The notes beneath the pieces are model-generated. The model saw only the letters and a program-made list of their open reading frames with translations. It searched no databases and was not told the origin of the DNA. A stretch of DNA of 64,000 nt, taken from NCBI GenBank assembly GCA_948530865.1, contig CAOTKV010000003.1:1-64000 (forward strand), read 5' to 3'. Below are positions 8,624 through 17,508 of the stretch, one piece after another. The first letter of the stretch is position 1. The number at the start of each line of letters is the position of its first letter. The DNA comes from an uncultured Clostridia bacterium (GTDB lineage Bacteria; Bacillota; Clostridia; TANB77; CAG-508). The translations under genes and the position numbers were made by a program.

Positions 8624-10567
8624 ATGGAAAAAATTATTAATTTTAAAAACAAAAGCTTAGACTTCCTTTATAAATATAGATTTATTATTGCAATTATATT
8701 TATAGTGCTTGGAGTCTTATTTAAACTTCATGGTTCTTCTATTTCTTTATGGAATGGATATGTTTATAATACTGGAGTTCAAGATAATTCATTATTATTT
8801 GGAAGTCCAAGAACTATTCGAAGTGATGAATGGGCTGTAACCACTCCTCTTATTTTTTCACAAAGTTTTAATGGATTTAAATATTTTTCAGATATTTTAA
8901 GAGGTGGAACTTCAACAGATGCATTTACTATTTATGGATTGCCTGTGCTTGCTTTAGCAGAAATTTTCAGACCTTTTCACTTAGGTTATATTTTTTTAGG
9001 ACTAGCAGGTGGCTTATCTTTCTTTTGGATAGCAAGATTCATAGCATTATTTGTAATAACTTTTGAACTTGCAATGATTCTTACTGACAAAAATAAAAGG
9101 TTATCTTTAATTGGAAGTTTTATGCTTTCCCTTTCTCCAATTATTCAATGGTGGTTTGCAACAAATGGTTCTGCTGAATTATTTATTTTTGGAGAACTTG
9201 CTCTTATCCTTTTATACAAATATATGAATACAGAAAATTTTAAAACTAGATTGCTTTGCTTAACCTTTATGATAATATGTGCAGGTGGATACATATTAAT
9301 TTTATACCCAGCTTATCAAATACCATTATTTTATGTATTTTTAAGCCTTGCAATTTATATTGTTATTACTAATTATAAAAATTGTAGAATTATTAAAAAA
9401 GATATTTTTTCAATAATTTCAAGTTTAGTTATATTTTTACTTTTAATGGGATTAATATTTCATACATCAAAAGATACAATTTTTGCTTTAACAAATACAG
9501 TATATCCCGGCAACAGACTTTCAGAAGGCGGTGGCGGTTTTAGAAAATATATAAGCTATATTGATAACATCTTTTTAACCTTCAAAGAAGAAGGAATTTT
9601 AACAAGTCCTTCTGAAGAATCAGCTATGTTTGGATTATTTCCTATTGGTATAATTTGTGCAATAATTGCAATGGCTAAAAATAAAAAAGTCGATATACCT
9701 CTTGTAGCTTTATTTATACCATATATTATAATTGGAGCTTTTGCTATGTTTAAAGTGCCTCTTCTAGCAAAAATTACTCTTTTAAGTTACTCTGTACCTG
9801 AAAAGGCTGTTATAGCACTAGGATATATAGATATATTAGTTTTATTAAGGTCACTTTCTATAACAAATTACTCACCTAAAATTTGGGTATCTATATTAAT
9901 ATCCTTAGTTACAAGTTTAATTCTTGTATTTATATGTAAAACATTAAATCCAGATTATGTTGGAAAAATATTAGCAAGTTTTCTATTAGTAATGTGTTTT
10001 TGTATTTTTTATTTTGTATTACAATATAATACAAAATATTGTAAATATATATTTACAATCGGAATAATAGCTACTATGCTAGTTGTTGGATTTAAAGTAA
10101 ATCCTATATGTAGTGGAATTGATATGATAACTGATAGTCCAATGCTACAAGCAATTGAAGAAATTAATAAACAAGATTCTGGATTGTGGCTTGCAGAAGC
10201 TTTGCCTTTTCCTTGTCCAAACTATCTTCCTATGGCTGGAGCTCCAACAATAAATGCTACAAACATCTATCCTAATATGGAACTTTGGGAAATGCTTGAT
10301 AAAGATAAAAAATATGAAGAAGTTTATAATAGGTATGCTCATGTTTATATGGAAATTGTACCAAACAAAGAATTAATATCTGATAAATTTGTTTTATTAA
10401 CAAATGATAAAATTGCTGTATATATAACTCCAGATGAACTAAAAGATATGAATATAAAATACATATTCACTGTTAGAGTTATGGAAGATTTTAAAAATGA
10501 AAATATAGATTTTGATTTAATATATAATGAAAATAATTATCATGTTTATAAAGTTATTTATAAATGA
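8624..10567 (+). CDS. Large polytopic membrane protein, putative GT-C glycosyltransferase (family A)
   Basis: A 647-residue membrane protein with a first helix at about 18-36, an extracytoplasmic loop containing GSPRTIRSDEWA, roughly ten more helices, and a C-terminal extracytoplasmic domain from about 515. The Asp-Glu pair in the first outer loop is where GT-C enzymes, which take sugars from polyprenyl phosphates, keep their catalytic acid. It is clearly paralogous to the 732-residue protein at 33925-36123; shared stretches include KYFSD(I/V)LRG, IIQWW/AVQWW and the NRYAH of the C-terminal domain. The function is inferred from topology and from its relation to the glycan cluster. TATAAT at 8591-8596 lies upstream, with AGAGG before the ATG. 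The stop codon TGA is the first triplet of a repeated hairpin. Confidence 0.7.
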   Translation: MEKIINFKNKSLDFLYKYRFIIAIIFIVLGVLFKLHGSSISLWNGYVYNTGVQDNSLLFGSPRTIRSDEWAVTTPLIFSQSFNGFKYFSDILRGGTSTDAFTIYGLPVLALAEIFRPFHLGYIFLGLAGGLSFFWIARFIALFVITFELAMILTDKNKRLSLIGSFMLSLSPIIQWWFATNGSAELFIFGELALILLYKYMNTENFKTRLLCLTFMIICAGGYILILYPAYQIPLFYVFLSLAIYIVITNYKNCRIIKKDIFSIISSLVIFLLLMGLIFHTSKDTIFALTNTVYPGNRLSEGGGGFRKYISYIDNIFLTFKEEGILTSPSEESAMFGLFPIGIICAIIAMAKNKKVDIPLVALFIPYIIIGAFAMFKVPLLAKITLLSYSVPEKAVIALGYIDILVLLRSLSITNYSPKIWVSILISLVTSLILVFICKTLNPDYVGKILASFLLVMCFCIFYFVLQYNTKYCKYIFTIGIIATMLVVGFKVNPICSGIDMITDSPMLQAIEEINKQDSGLWLAEALPFPCPNYLPMAGAPTINATNIYPNMELWEMLDKDKKYEEVYNRYAHVYMEIVPNKELISDKFVLLTNDKIAVYITPDELKDMNIKYIFTVRVMEDFKNENIDFDLIYNENNYHVYKVIYK

Positions 10568-10592
10568 AATTTAGGGACAGTCGAAAAATTTC
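10565..10592 (+). repeat. 28-nt repeat, copy 1 (full hairpin form)
   Basis: Begins exactly at the TGA stop of the preceding gene and contains AATTTAGGGACAGTCG. The identical 28 bases occur on the minus strand at 42870-42897, again starting at a TGA stop. Here it continues into the complementary arm of a 17-bp hairpin; the other copy lacks that arm. Confidence 0.8.
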
Positions 10593-10610
10593 ACGACTGT
10601 CCCTAAATTT
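10567..10610. terminator. Long REP-like hairpin between convergent genes
   Basis: A perfect 17-bp stem (AAATTTAGGGACAGTCG at 10567-10583, complement at 10594-10610) with a 10-nt loop joins the stop codons of two convergent genes. It probably acts as a bidirectional terminator. The GGGACAGTC core is unlike the simple A/T-rich terminators elsewhere in the window and resembles REP-type elements. Confidence 0.7.
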
Positions 10611-12004
10611 TAGTATAACTTTTGCTCACTATAAATATATATTAATGTATCTAAATATTGAATTACTGCTAAAAACTTTATAATTGCTCCTAGGTAATTT
10701 ATTCCTTTTGCTTCTTTTTTCTGTAATTCTTGCCATATTAAGTAACTTATTATTATCATTGCAAAATCCAAAAATAACATTGTTCTTGTTTGTGAAATAA
10801 ATACTGTTGGTGAAAACGCAATTACTATTCTTGAAGCTAATCCTGCTAAATAAATTAATATTGCGATATTGTTTTTGTATTTTTTGGTTAGTAATAATAT
10901 AGACATTCCAATACAAATAAAATTTATAAATGCAAATATTGCTGGGAATGTGTAGTATAATTTATTGCAATTTGCAACTGTTAGTATAACATCTTTAGCT
11001 GTTAGCAACTCATAAAATATTTCTAAATTTGGAAATACTTCAAAAAATATACTTGAAAAGTGTCCAAATACGAATATTGATAATACTGGTATTAATGATA
11101 CTATTCTATATAATTTTTCTTTATAATTAACAAATACATATATTGCAAGTAATGATGTAAGTAACGTATATACTAAATTTTTATGTACTATTATCTCTCT
11201 AAATGTAGCTGTAAATCCTAAAATAAATTTATCTAAAACTGTTAACATTTCAAAATCTATAAATCTATATGCCTCTTCTGTTTGTCTTATATAATTTCCC
11301 GGACAAGTTAAAATAAATACTATTGAAATGATTGATATTATTGTTTGAATTATCATATATGGATGTATTTTCTTATTTTTTGCAATCATTATAATTGTAA
11401 ATATTAAGTATGAACAAACTAAAATTGCTGATGTTTGTTCTTGATTCCCTGAAAAAATAAGTGCTAATGTATAAAGTGGATATTCCCAAATTCTAATTTT
11501 TTCTCTACACCAAATTTTCTTAATTGGTATTAATGCAAAAAGACACATTGCTAATGGCCACATGTAATTTAAAGTTGTTGCAGCCCAGCCTGCTTGATAC
11601 ATTATTGTATATGGATAAATTAATATCATTGATACTAACATTAATGTATTTTGCCTTTTGGAATCCTTTGCAAATATCTTTGATATTGAATATCCTACTA
11701 AAGTTACCATTAATGCTTCTATAAAAATCCATAAATATTTTGATGTTTTTAATGTCATACATAATACAAATTCAATTATAACTCTTGATGTCCATGTATT
11801 ATATCTATCTATTATAAAATCCTTTACAGTATGCTCAATAACTTCATTTGTTTCGGGATTTATTTCATTTGTTATTTGTTCTATGTACCATTTATCATCA
11901 TATAAATTTGGAGTAACAAACATTATTAAAATTATTTCTAAAATAAATAATAAGATTAGTACTCCTGCTTCTTTTTCTAAAATCTTCTTTATTTTTTCTT
12001 TCAT
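10610..12004 (-). CDS. Polytopic membrane protein resembling the DUF6056 family, putative GT-C
   Basis: A 464-residue integral membrane protein with about ten helices. After the first helix (about 15-31) the outer loop carries PNLYDDKWYIEQ and then YNTWTSRVIIEF, a spacing of acidic and Arg residues like that of DUF6056 proteins, which are thought to be GT-C-like. YMWPLAMCLFAL follows in a later helix. A polyprenyl-phosphate-sugar transferase acting outside the membrane is the likely role, but no substrate can be assigned. It is the last of a three-gene minus-strand unit (with 12017-12499 and 12511-14586), separated from its upstream neighbour by 12 nt. Confidence 0.65.
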   Translation of the reverse strand: MKEKIKKILEKEAGVLILLFILEIILIMFVTPNLYDDKWYIEQITNEINPETNEVIEHTVKDFIIDRYNTWTSRVIIEFVLCMTLKTSKYLWIFIEALMVTLVGYSISKIFAKDSKRQNTLMLVSMILIYPYTIMYQAGWAATTLNYMWPLAMCLFALIPIKKIWCREKIRIWEYPLYTLALIFSGNQEQTSAILVCSYLIFTIIMIAKNKKIHPYMIIQTIISIISIVFILTCPGNYIRQTEEAYRFIDFEMLTVLDKFILGFTATFREIIVHKNLVYTLLTSLLAIYVFVNYKEKLYRIVSLIPVLSIFVFGHFSSIFFEVFPNLEIFYELLTAKDVILTVANCNKLYYTFPAIFAFINFICIGMSILLLTKKYKNNIAILIYLAGLASRIVIAFSPTVFISQTRTMLFLDFAMIIISYLIWQELQKKEAKGINYLGAIIKFLAVIQYLDTLIYIYSEQKLY

Positions 12005-12016
12005 ATCATTTTTCCT

Positions 12017-12499
12017 CTAAATATCTAAATGTATTCCTGTATTTGCTAATATATTGTTATCATTATTTCTGTATAACACATAAATATCATATGTTCCACT
12101 TGATAAACCATAACTTAAAAATCTTGAGTGAAGTCCAGCATTTCTATACTCTAGTGGAACATTCAAATTTTCTTGATATCTTGTCCTAACTTTGTACATT
12201 TCTCCTGTTTCTTTATTTTTTAATACATAATTACTGTTTATAGTTTTTGTTTCTTCGTTTTCTTTATATGCCCAACCTACAATCTCAACTTTGTTTCCTT
12301 GATGTTCCAAACTATCTACATGTACACTCATATTCTCTTCACCAATATTAGCAATAATTGTATCTTGGTCTAATGTAAGCTTTTCATATTTTAATAAAGA
12401 AATATAAGTTAAAACAAGCAATATAATTACAAATAATATGCATGCACATAATATTTTTATATAACTTTTTTTATCAACTTCTAATTCTAATAATTTCAT
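12017..12499 (-). CDS. Membrane-anchored extracytoplasmic protein of unknown function
   Basis: A 160-residue protein with an N-terminal cytoplasmic stub, one membrane helix at about 14-36, and an outer domain rich in beta strands (VEIVGWAYKENEE, YVLKNKETGEMYKVRTRY, GTYDIYVLYRNNDN). It lies between two large membrane proteins, 12 nt from each, so it is probably co-translated with them and may be an accessory subunit or a glycan-binding partner. No family was recognised. Confidence 0.6.
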   Translation of the reverse strand: MKLLELEVDKKSYIKILCACILFVIILLVLTYISLLKYEKLTLDQDTIIANIGEENMSVHVDSLEHQGNKVEIVGWAYKENEETKTINSNYVLKNKETGEMYKVRTRYQENLNVPLEYRNAGLHSRFLSYGLSSGTYDIYVLYRNNDNNILANTGIHLDI

Positions 12500-12510
12500 T
12501 TTTTCACCTT

Positions 12511-14586
12511 TTATCTATTAATTTTTGCTACATATCCATTTTCATTTGAGTACAAAATTTCTACTCCAACAATTTGTTCTAATTCTTCTAAATCTTCTTT
12601 ACATTCATCGATTTTACTTTTTTCTCTTGAATCAAGTCTTATTATATATTTCATATTTGGATTTTCTATTGCTTCTTTGATATTGTGCTGATTTGTAGAA
12701 TTTAATACATCTCTAAATGTTACATATTCTCCATCATATTCTAAAGTTGCCATTGCCCACATAGTTCTATAAAACCATTCTGTAAGAAGTGTTGTATTGT
12801 CTGCTGTCATATCTTCCAAGTTTTCTTTTGCAAATTTTGTAATTAAAATATTATTTTCATTAAAATTCTGTGTAACATCTACTGCTTTTCTATGTTCACA
12901 ATTTTCAATATAGTATATTCCTATTAAGTTTGGTAATGAATGTTTATCAAATTCACTTAATATATGACCTGATTTAACCCAAGTATATCCACTTATAAAA
13001 ATTCCAAGTATAATTACATATACTAAAGGTGTTACTTTTATTCTTCTAAAATCTTTCTTTGGTTTTAATCCATCTGGAAATACTGTAAGCATTACAAATG
13101 ATAATACTAAGTATATTTGGAAAATTAAATTAACATTATATGTTCTAGGTATACCATCTGTGCGTGGGAAAAATCTATTTGCAAGTAATGGTGCAATAAA
13201 TAAAAGTGGTAATAAAGCAAATCCAAGTATAACTGCTAAACTAAACATTTTATTATCTATATTGTTATTTAAAATATCTATTGTAACTGCAAAAATTACA
13301 ACCCATGTAATAAAATATAATTTTAACATATAATATTGTGATACAACATATACTGACATTCCAATCCATAAAAGTGCTAAAAAACCAATTATACATACTG
13401 AAAAAATATCTAAGAATTTTAAAGATTGATTTTTTAATTTCTTTATAAATTCAGCACAGAAAATTAATGCAAATGGTATGTATGGTATGAAATTCATATA
13501 TCTTTCAGGATATATTCCTCCCTCTTCTTTTAATGCACTTATTAAGTTTTGTTGTCCTTCAATAATAAATGATGGAATAAATAAATATCCTATTCCAAAA
13601 GCAGTTACAAGTAATAATAACCCTATTACAATTAAAGTATTTTTTCCAAATAATTTTAAATATTTTTTAGTATTTTTATCTTTTAAATCTTCTAAAAGTA
13701 CATATATACAAATTGAGGCAAATACTGCTGGAACAAATAAGCAATATGAGAATATTAATCCCATTGATGTAATTACTACCATTGTAATTGCAAAGCTTTT
13801 CTTAATATTTTCTTCTGAAAATATCATTTGAACTAATGGTAACAATAATGTTGTCATTGCAATTCCAACTGATAGATATGAGAATCCATAAGTCCATGAA
13901 TTATAAGGATATCCGTACATATATAATGCAAATAAAATTATTGTTCCAAATAATCCTCTCTTAGTTTTGATTTTATCAGCAAAACATGTATATAGTGCAA
14001 GTCCACTTGCAAACATCACTAATGTTTCAAACACTTGGAACAAATATATTTTTTCAATTCCAGTTATACTATTTATGACATTCATAAATATACCATCATT
14101 TATATATGCACCTGTTTGCATTATATTAAAATTGAAAAATGTTTTGTCTTCTGCAAAAACAAATAATTGTAATTCTTCTGAATACTGCTCTGCTGCTCTG
14201 TAATGAATTGCAGAATCTATAGCCCAATGTGTTACATCTCCTTTAAAAATATATAAATCTTTTACAAACATTACTCCAAAAACTACACAAATTAATAGTA
14301 TAGTTACAGCATCCATTTTTGAACATTTATATTTTTGAAATTCACGATTTTTTATTGGCTTATATATAAGAATTGTGCCTATTATAGTATTTATTGCAGA
14401 TAACAGCCAAATATTTTGAACAATATGTAAAACTCCAAGAATCATACATACAGTTACATTATAGCCTAAAATTCCTACTGCAAATATGCAAATCCATTTT
14501 ACAAAGTTTAACTGTTTATCAGATTTTTTATAACACATAAATGCAATTCCTAAAAACATAAGAGTACATATATATAAATAGCTCAT
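12511..14586 (-). CDS. Large polytopic membrane protein, putative GT-C (family B)
   Basis: A 691-residue protein with about 13 membrane helices and a C-terminal outer domain from about 560. An outer loop near residues 120-135 reads AIDSAIHYRAAEQYSEE and is followed by NFNIMQTGAYINDGIFMNV. Both stretches are conserved in the two paralogues at 27731-29566 and 29594-31690. The acidic residue in an early outer loop and the large C-terminal domain fit the GT-C layout, so transfer of a polyprenyl-linked sugar on the outer face is the best guess. It is the first gene of a three-gene unit lying between the two acetate kinase genes and away from the main glycan cluster, and its start has an AAGGGGA site. 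Confidence 0.65.
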   Translation of the reverse strand: MSYLYICTLMFLGIAFMCYKKSDKQLNFVKWICIFAVGILGYNVTVCMILGVLHIVQNIWLLSAINTIIGTILIYKPIKNREFQKYKCSKMDAVTILLICVVFGVMFVKDLYIFKGDVTHWAIDSAIHYRAAEQYSEELQLFVFAEDKTFFNFNIMQTGAYINDGIFMNVINSITGIEKIYLFQVFETLVMFASGLALYTCFADKIKTKRGLFGTIILFALYMYGYPYNSWTYGFSYLSVGIAMTTLLLPLVQMIFSEENIKKSFAITMVVITSMGLIFSYCLFVPAVFASICIYVLLEDLKDKNTKKYLKLFGKNTLIVIGLLLLVTAFGIGYLFIPSFIIEGQQNLISALKEEGGIYPERYMNFIPYIPFALIFCAEFIKKLKNQSLKFLDIFSVCIIGFLALLWIGMSVYVVSQYYMLKLYFITWVVIFAVTIDILNNNIDNKMFSLAVILGFALLPLLFIAPLLANRFFPRTDGIPRTYNVNLIFQIYLVLSFVMLTVFPDGLKPKKDFRRIKVTPLVYVIILGIFISGYTWVKSGHILSEFDKHSLPNLIGIYYIENCEHRKAVDVTQNFNENNILITKFAKENLEDMTADNTTLLTEWFYRTMWAMATLEYDGEYVTFRDVLNSTNQHNIKEAIENPNMKYIIRLDSREKSKIDECKEDLEELEQIVGVEILYSNENGYVAKINR

Positions 14587-14621
14587 ATTTTATTCCCCTT
14601 TTTCTCCATTTACTATAACAA

Positions 14622-14676
14622 AAGTGGACGATTATTTTTATTGCAAAATATAAAATTTTACTTAATCGTCCACCTT
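14622..14676 (-). terminator. Terminator of the pta-orf-ackA operon
   Basis: AAGTGGACGATTA (14622-14634) pairs with TAATCGTCCAC... (from 14663) around a 28-nt A/T loop. On the minus strand it ends in CTTTTG. It lies immediately after the second ackA. Confidence 0.7.
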
Positions 14677-14683
14677 ATCTTTA

Positions 14684-15883
14684 TTATTGTTTTTCAACTA
14701 ATACTTTTGTATCTCTAGCAATAACCATTTCCTCATCAGTTGGTATGATATATGCTTGAATCTTAGAATCTTCAGTAGAAATTTTGGTTTCTACACTTCT
14801 AACATTATTTTTCTCTAAATCTATTTTCAATCCCATCCATTCTAAGTTTTCACAGATTTTTTTTCTTATATTAATTTGATTTTCACCAATACCACCTGTA
14901 AATACTATGCAGTCTATTCCTTTTAAAGATACTGCATATTTTGCAACAAATTGTGCTATTGTTTTTGTAAATAATTCAATAGCAACTTGAGCTTTTGGTT
15001 TATCATCTTCATATGAAGCAAGTTCTATTTCTCTAAAATCTGGATTTAATCCTGTAATTCCATATAATCCTGATTTTTTATTTAATATTGTATTTACTTC
15101 TTTTGCTGTTAAATTTTCTCTTTCCATAATTTCAGTTACAACTGATGGATCTAAATCTCCAGAACGTGTCACCATTGCAATTCCACCTAAAGGTGAAAGT
15201 CCCATTGATGTATCAATTGATTTTCCACCATCAATTGCACATATTGATGCACCTTGACCTAAATGACATGTAACTATTTTTAATTCTTCAATTGATTTAC
15301 CAACAATTTCTGCACATCTTTTTGATACATATTGGTGTGATGTACCATGGAAACCATATTTTCTAATTCCATATTTTTCATAATATTCATAAGGAATTGG
15401 ATATAAATAATTTTCTTTTGGCATTGTTTGATGAAATGCTGTATCAAATACACCAACCATTGGAACTCCTGGCATAGCTTTTTGGCAAGCTCTAATTCCA
15501 AGTATTGTTGCAGGATTATGAAGTGGTGCTAAGCTAGAGCATGACGCATATTTTTCAATAACTTCTTCATCTATAACAACTGAATGACTAAATAATTCTC
15601 CACCATGAACTAATCTATGACCTACTGCTGATATTTCTGATAAATCTTTTATAACTCCATAATCTTGATGAACTAATTGCTCTAAAACTATTTTTAAAGC
15701 TTCTTCATGATTCATTACTGGAGATTTAGTAACATATTTTTCACCATTTACTTTATGAGTAACAAATGCTTCCTCTTCTCCTATTCTTTCAAAATTTCCC
15801 TTTGCTAAAAGTGTTTCATTTTCCATATCTATTAATTGATATTTCAATGATGAGCTTCCACAATTTACAACTAAAATTTTCAT
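14684..15883 (-). CDS. ackA: Acetate kinase (second copy)
   Basis: Same reaction as the copy at 7238-8428: acetyl phosphate + ADP to acetate + ATP. At 399 residues it has Asn7, Arg90, His122 (LAPLHNP), Asp147 (VFDTAFH), His179 (YGFHGTSH), Arg240 (TRSGDLDP) and TDEE near the C-terminus. Like the first copy it reads HLGQG (Gln210) where the family norm is HLGNG, and it has MVTRSGD instead of MGTRSGD. It is the last gene after pta and a small membrane protein, so it is the canonical Pta-AckA partner. The two ackA copies are clearly diverged rather than a recent duplication. Confidence 0.95.
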   Translation of the reverse strand: MKILVVNCGSSSLKYQLIDMENETLLAKGNFERIGEEEAFVTHKVNGEKYVTKSPVMNHEEALKIVLEQLVHQDYGVIKDLSEISAVGHRLVHGGELFSHSVVIDEEVIEKYASCSSLAPLHNPATILGIRACQKAMPGVPMVGVFDTAFHQTMPKENYLYPIPYEYYEKYGIRKYGFHGTSHQYVSKRCAEIVGKSIEELKIVTCHLGQGASICAIDGGKSIDTSMGLSPLGGIAMVTRSGDLDPSVVTEIMERENLTAKEVNTILNKKSGLYGITGLNPDFREIELASYEDDKPKAQVAIELFTKTIAQFVAKYAVSLKGIDCIVFTGGIGENQINIRKKICENLEWMGLKIDLEKNNVRSVETKISTEDSKIQAYIIPTDEEMVIARDTKVLVEKQ

Positions 15884-15924
15884 TTTAACATTTCCTTTCT
15901 TAAAATATATATTATTTTAGATAA

Positions 15925-16275
15925 TTACATCCCTACTATCTTTGTTGGATCTATAACTTTATTTGTTATAACTTTTTCATCATATAATTCTATTCTATGT
16001 AATTCATTCATATCATTTCTAGTAAAAATTACAACTATTATAAGTAATATCATAGAAATGAAAATAAATAACAATTTATATGGTGAATGCGTTTTCACTA
16101 AATACATAAATAAAATACATTGAAAAATTAGAAATATTATTACTGGTACTTTATTTATGAGATTATGTCCGCAACTACACATAAATAATGTATATGCAAA
16201 TCCTAATAACAAATATTGTATTATTAATAAAATAATACAAACTATGCTTGTTTTATCTTTTTTATTTTCTTCCAT
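15925..16275 (-). CDS. Small three-helix membrane protein in the pta-ackA operon
   Basis: A 116-residue hydrophobic protein with three predicted membrane helices (about 12-32, 44-61, 66-84) and a short charged C-terminal tail (RNDMNELHRIELYDEK). No family was recognised. It lies between pta and ackA on the same strand, 41 nt before ackA, which makes cotranscription likely. A role linked to acetate or acetyl-phosphate metabolism is possible only by position. Confidence 0.6.
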   Translation of the reverse strand: MEENKKDKTSIVCIILLIIQYLLLGFAYTLFMCSCGHNLINKVPVIIFLIFQCILFMYLVKTHSPYKLLFIFISMILLIIVVIFTRNDMNELHRIELYDEKVITNKVIDPTKIVGM

Positions 16276-16304
16276 ATTATCATCCTTTATATAACTAAGA
16301 GCAA

Positions 16305-16335
16305 GTATTACTAGGCAAAGTTATCAAAGTAATAC
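16305..16335 (-). other. Stem-loop between pta and the small membrane protein
   Basis: An 8-bp inverted repeat (GTATTACT / AGTAATAC, 15-nt loop) lies in the 78-nt gap after pta. There is no T tract, so an mRNA-processing or stability element is more likely than a terminator. Confidence 0.35.
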
Positions 16336-16353
16336 GAAGCTATCAATTAATTT

Positions 16354-17346
16354 TTATTGTGCTTGGACAGCAGTAATAGCTATAACCCCAGCAACATCTT
16401 CAGCACTACATCCTCTTGATAAATCATTTACAGGTCTTGCAATACCTTGGCAAAGTGGACCATATGCTTCTGCTTTACCTAATCTTTGTGTTAATTTATA
16501 TCCGATATTTCCAGCATTTAAATCTGGGAATATTAATGTATTCGCTGTTCCTGCTATACTACTATTTGGAGCTTTACTTTTTCCTACTTCTGGAACTATT
16601 GCTGCATCTAATTGTAATTCTCCATCAACTTTTACTTCTGGATATTTTTCTTTTACCATATTGGTTGCATCTATAACTTTTTGAGTAAGTTCAGATTTTG
16701 CACTTCCCATTGTAGAATAAGAAAGCATAGCAACTTTTGATTCTTTTCCAACTAATTGTTCAAAACTTTTACTTGAAGAATGAGCTATCTCAACTAATTC
16801 TTCTGCTGTTGGATTTTGATTTAGTCCACAATCACCAAATACAAAAACTCCATTTTCTCCATATTCACAATCTGGAACAACCATTAAAAAGAAGGCTGAT
16901 ACTAGTTTAGTTCCAGGTGCTGTTTTTAAAATTTGAAGTGCTGGTCTTAAAGTATCTGATGTAGAGTGAATTGCTCCTGAAACTAATCCATCAGCTTCTT
17001 CTAATTTTACCATCATCATACTAAAATAAACTTCATCTTTTACTAATTCTCTAGCTTTTTCTAGTGTCATGCCTTTTTCTTTTCTTAATTCATATAATTT
17101 ATTTGCATATACTTCTGATTTTTCAGATTTTAAAGGATTCACAATTTTGGCTTCATTAATATTTAAATTATTTTCATTAGCCATTGCTTTAATAGAATCT
17201 TCATCTCCTACTAAAACAATATTAGCATATTTTTCTTGAATAGCTGTTGTTGCTGCTTTGATAATTCTCAAATCTGATGCCTCTGGTAATACTATTGTTT
17301 TTATATTTTGTCTTGCTCTTTGTTTTATACTATCTATAAAGTTCAT
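16354..17346 (-). CDS. pta: Phosphate acetyltransferase
   Basis: Converts acetyl-CoA + phosphate to acetyl phosphate + CoA in the cytoplasm, feeding acetate kinase for ATP synthesis. At 330 residues it is the short PTA_PTB-only form without the N-terminal DRTGG/BioD-like domains of the enterobacterial enzyme. Recognisable segments are LPEASDLRIIKAA near the N-terminus, MVKLEEADGLVSGAIHSTSDTLRP, FVFGDCGLNQNPTAEELVEIA, the MGSAKSE loop and the C-terminal YGPLCQGIARPVNDLSRGCS. It is the first gene of the pta-orf-ackA operon, with a consensus promoter and an AGGAGG site upstream. Confidence 0.96.
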   Translation of the reverse strand: MNFIDSIKQRARQNIKTIVLPEASDLRIIKAATTAIQEKYANIVLVGDEDSIKAMANENNLNINEAKIVNPLKSEKSEVYANKLYELRKEKGMTLEKARELVKDEVYFSMMMVKLEEADGLVSGAIHSTSDTLRPALQILKTAPGTKLVSAFFLMVVPDCEYGENGVFVFGDCGLNQNPTAEELVEIAHSSSKSFEQLVGKESKVAMLSYSTMGSAKSELTQKVIDATNMVKEKYPEVKVDGELQLDAAIVPEVGKSKAPNSSIAGTANTLIFPDLNAGNIGYKLTQRLGKAEAYGPLCQGIARPVNDLSRGCSAEDVAGVIAITAVQAQ

Positions 17347-17381
17347 TTATTATTCCTCCTAATAAAATTCTCTCATGGTGT

Positions 17382-17410
17382 ATTATATAAAATTATCTAT
17401 TTAAAGTCAA
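17382..17410 (-). promoter_or_regulatory. Sigma-A promoter of pta-ackA
   Basis: On the minus strand TTGACT (17410-17405), a 17-nt spacer, and TATAAT (17387-17382), about 36 nt upstream of the pta start codon. Confidence 0.8.
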
Positions 17411-17443
17411 TGAAATTTTCGTAGCGTCACTAAATTCCAGGGG

Positions 17444-17472
17444 TTGAATTTTATGTAAATCGATGTTATAAT
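17444..17472 (+). promoter_or_regulatory. Sigma-A promoter of the unknown two-gene operon
   Basis: TTGAAT (17444-17449), a 17-nt spacer, TATAAT (17467-17472). The ATG at 17509 follows a strong AAAGGAGG. It is divergent from the pta promoter. Confidence 0.8.
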
Positions 17473-17508
17473 ATTTATGTTAACTTTTTTTAAAGAAAGG
17501 AGGTATTT

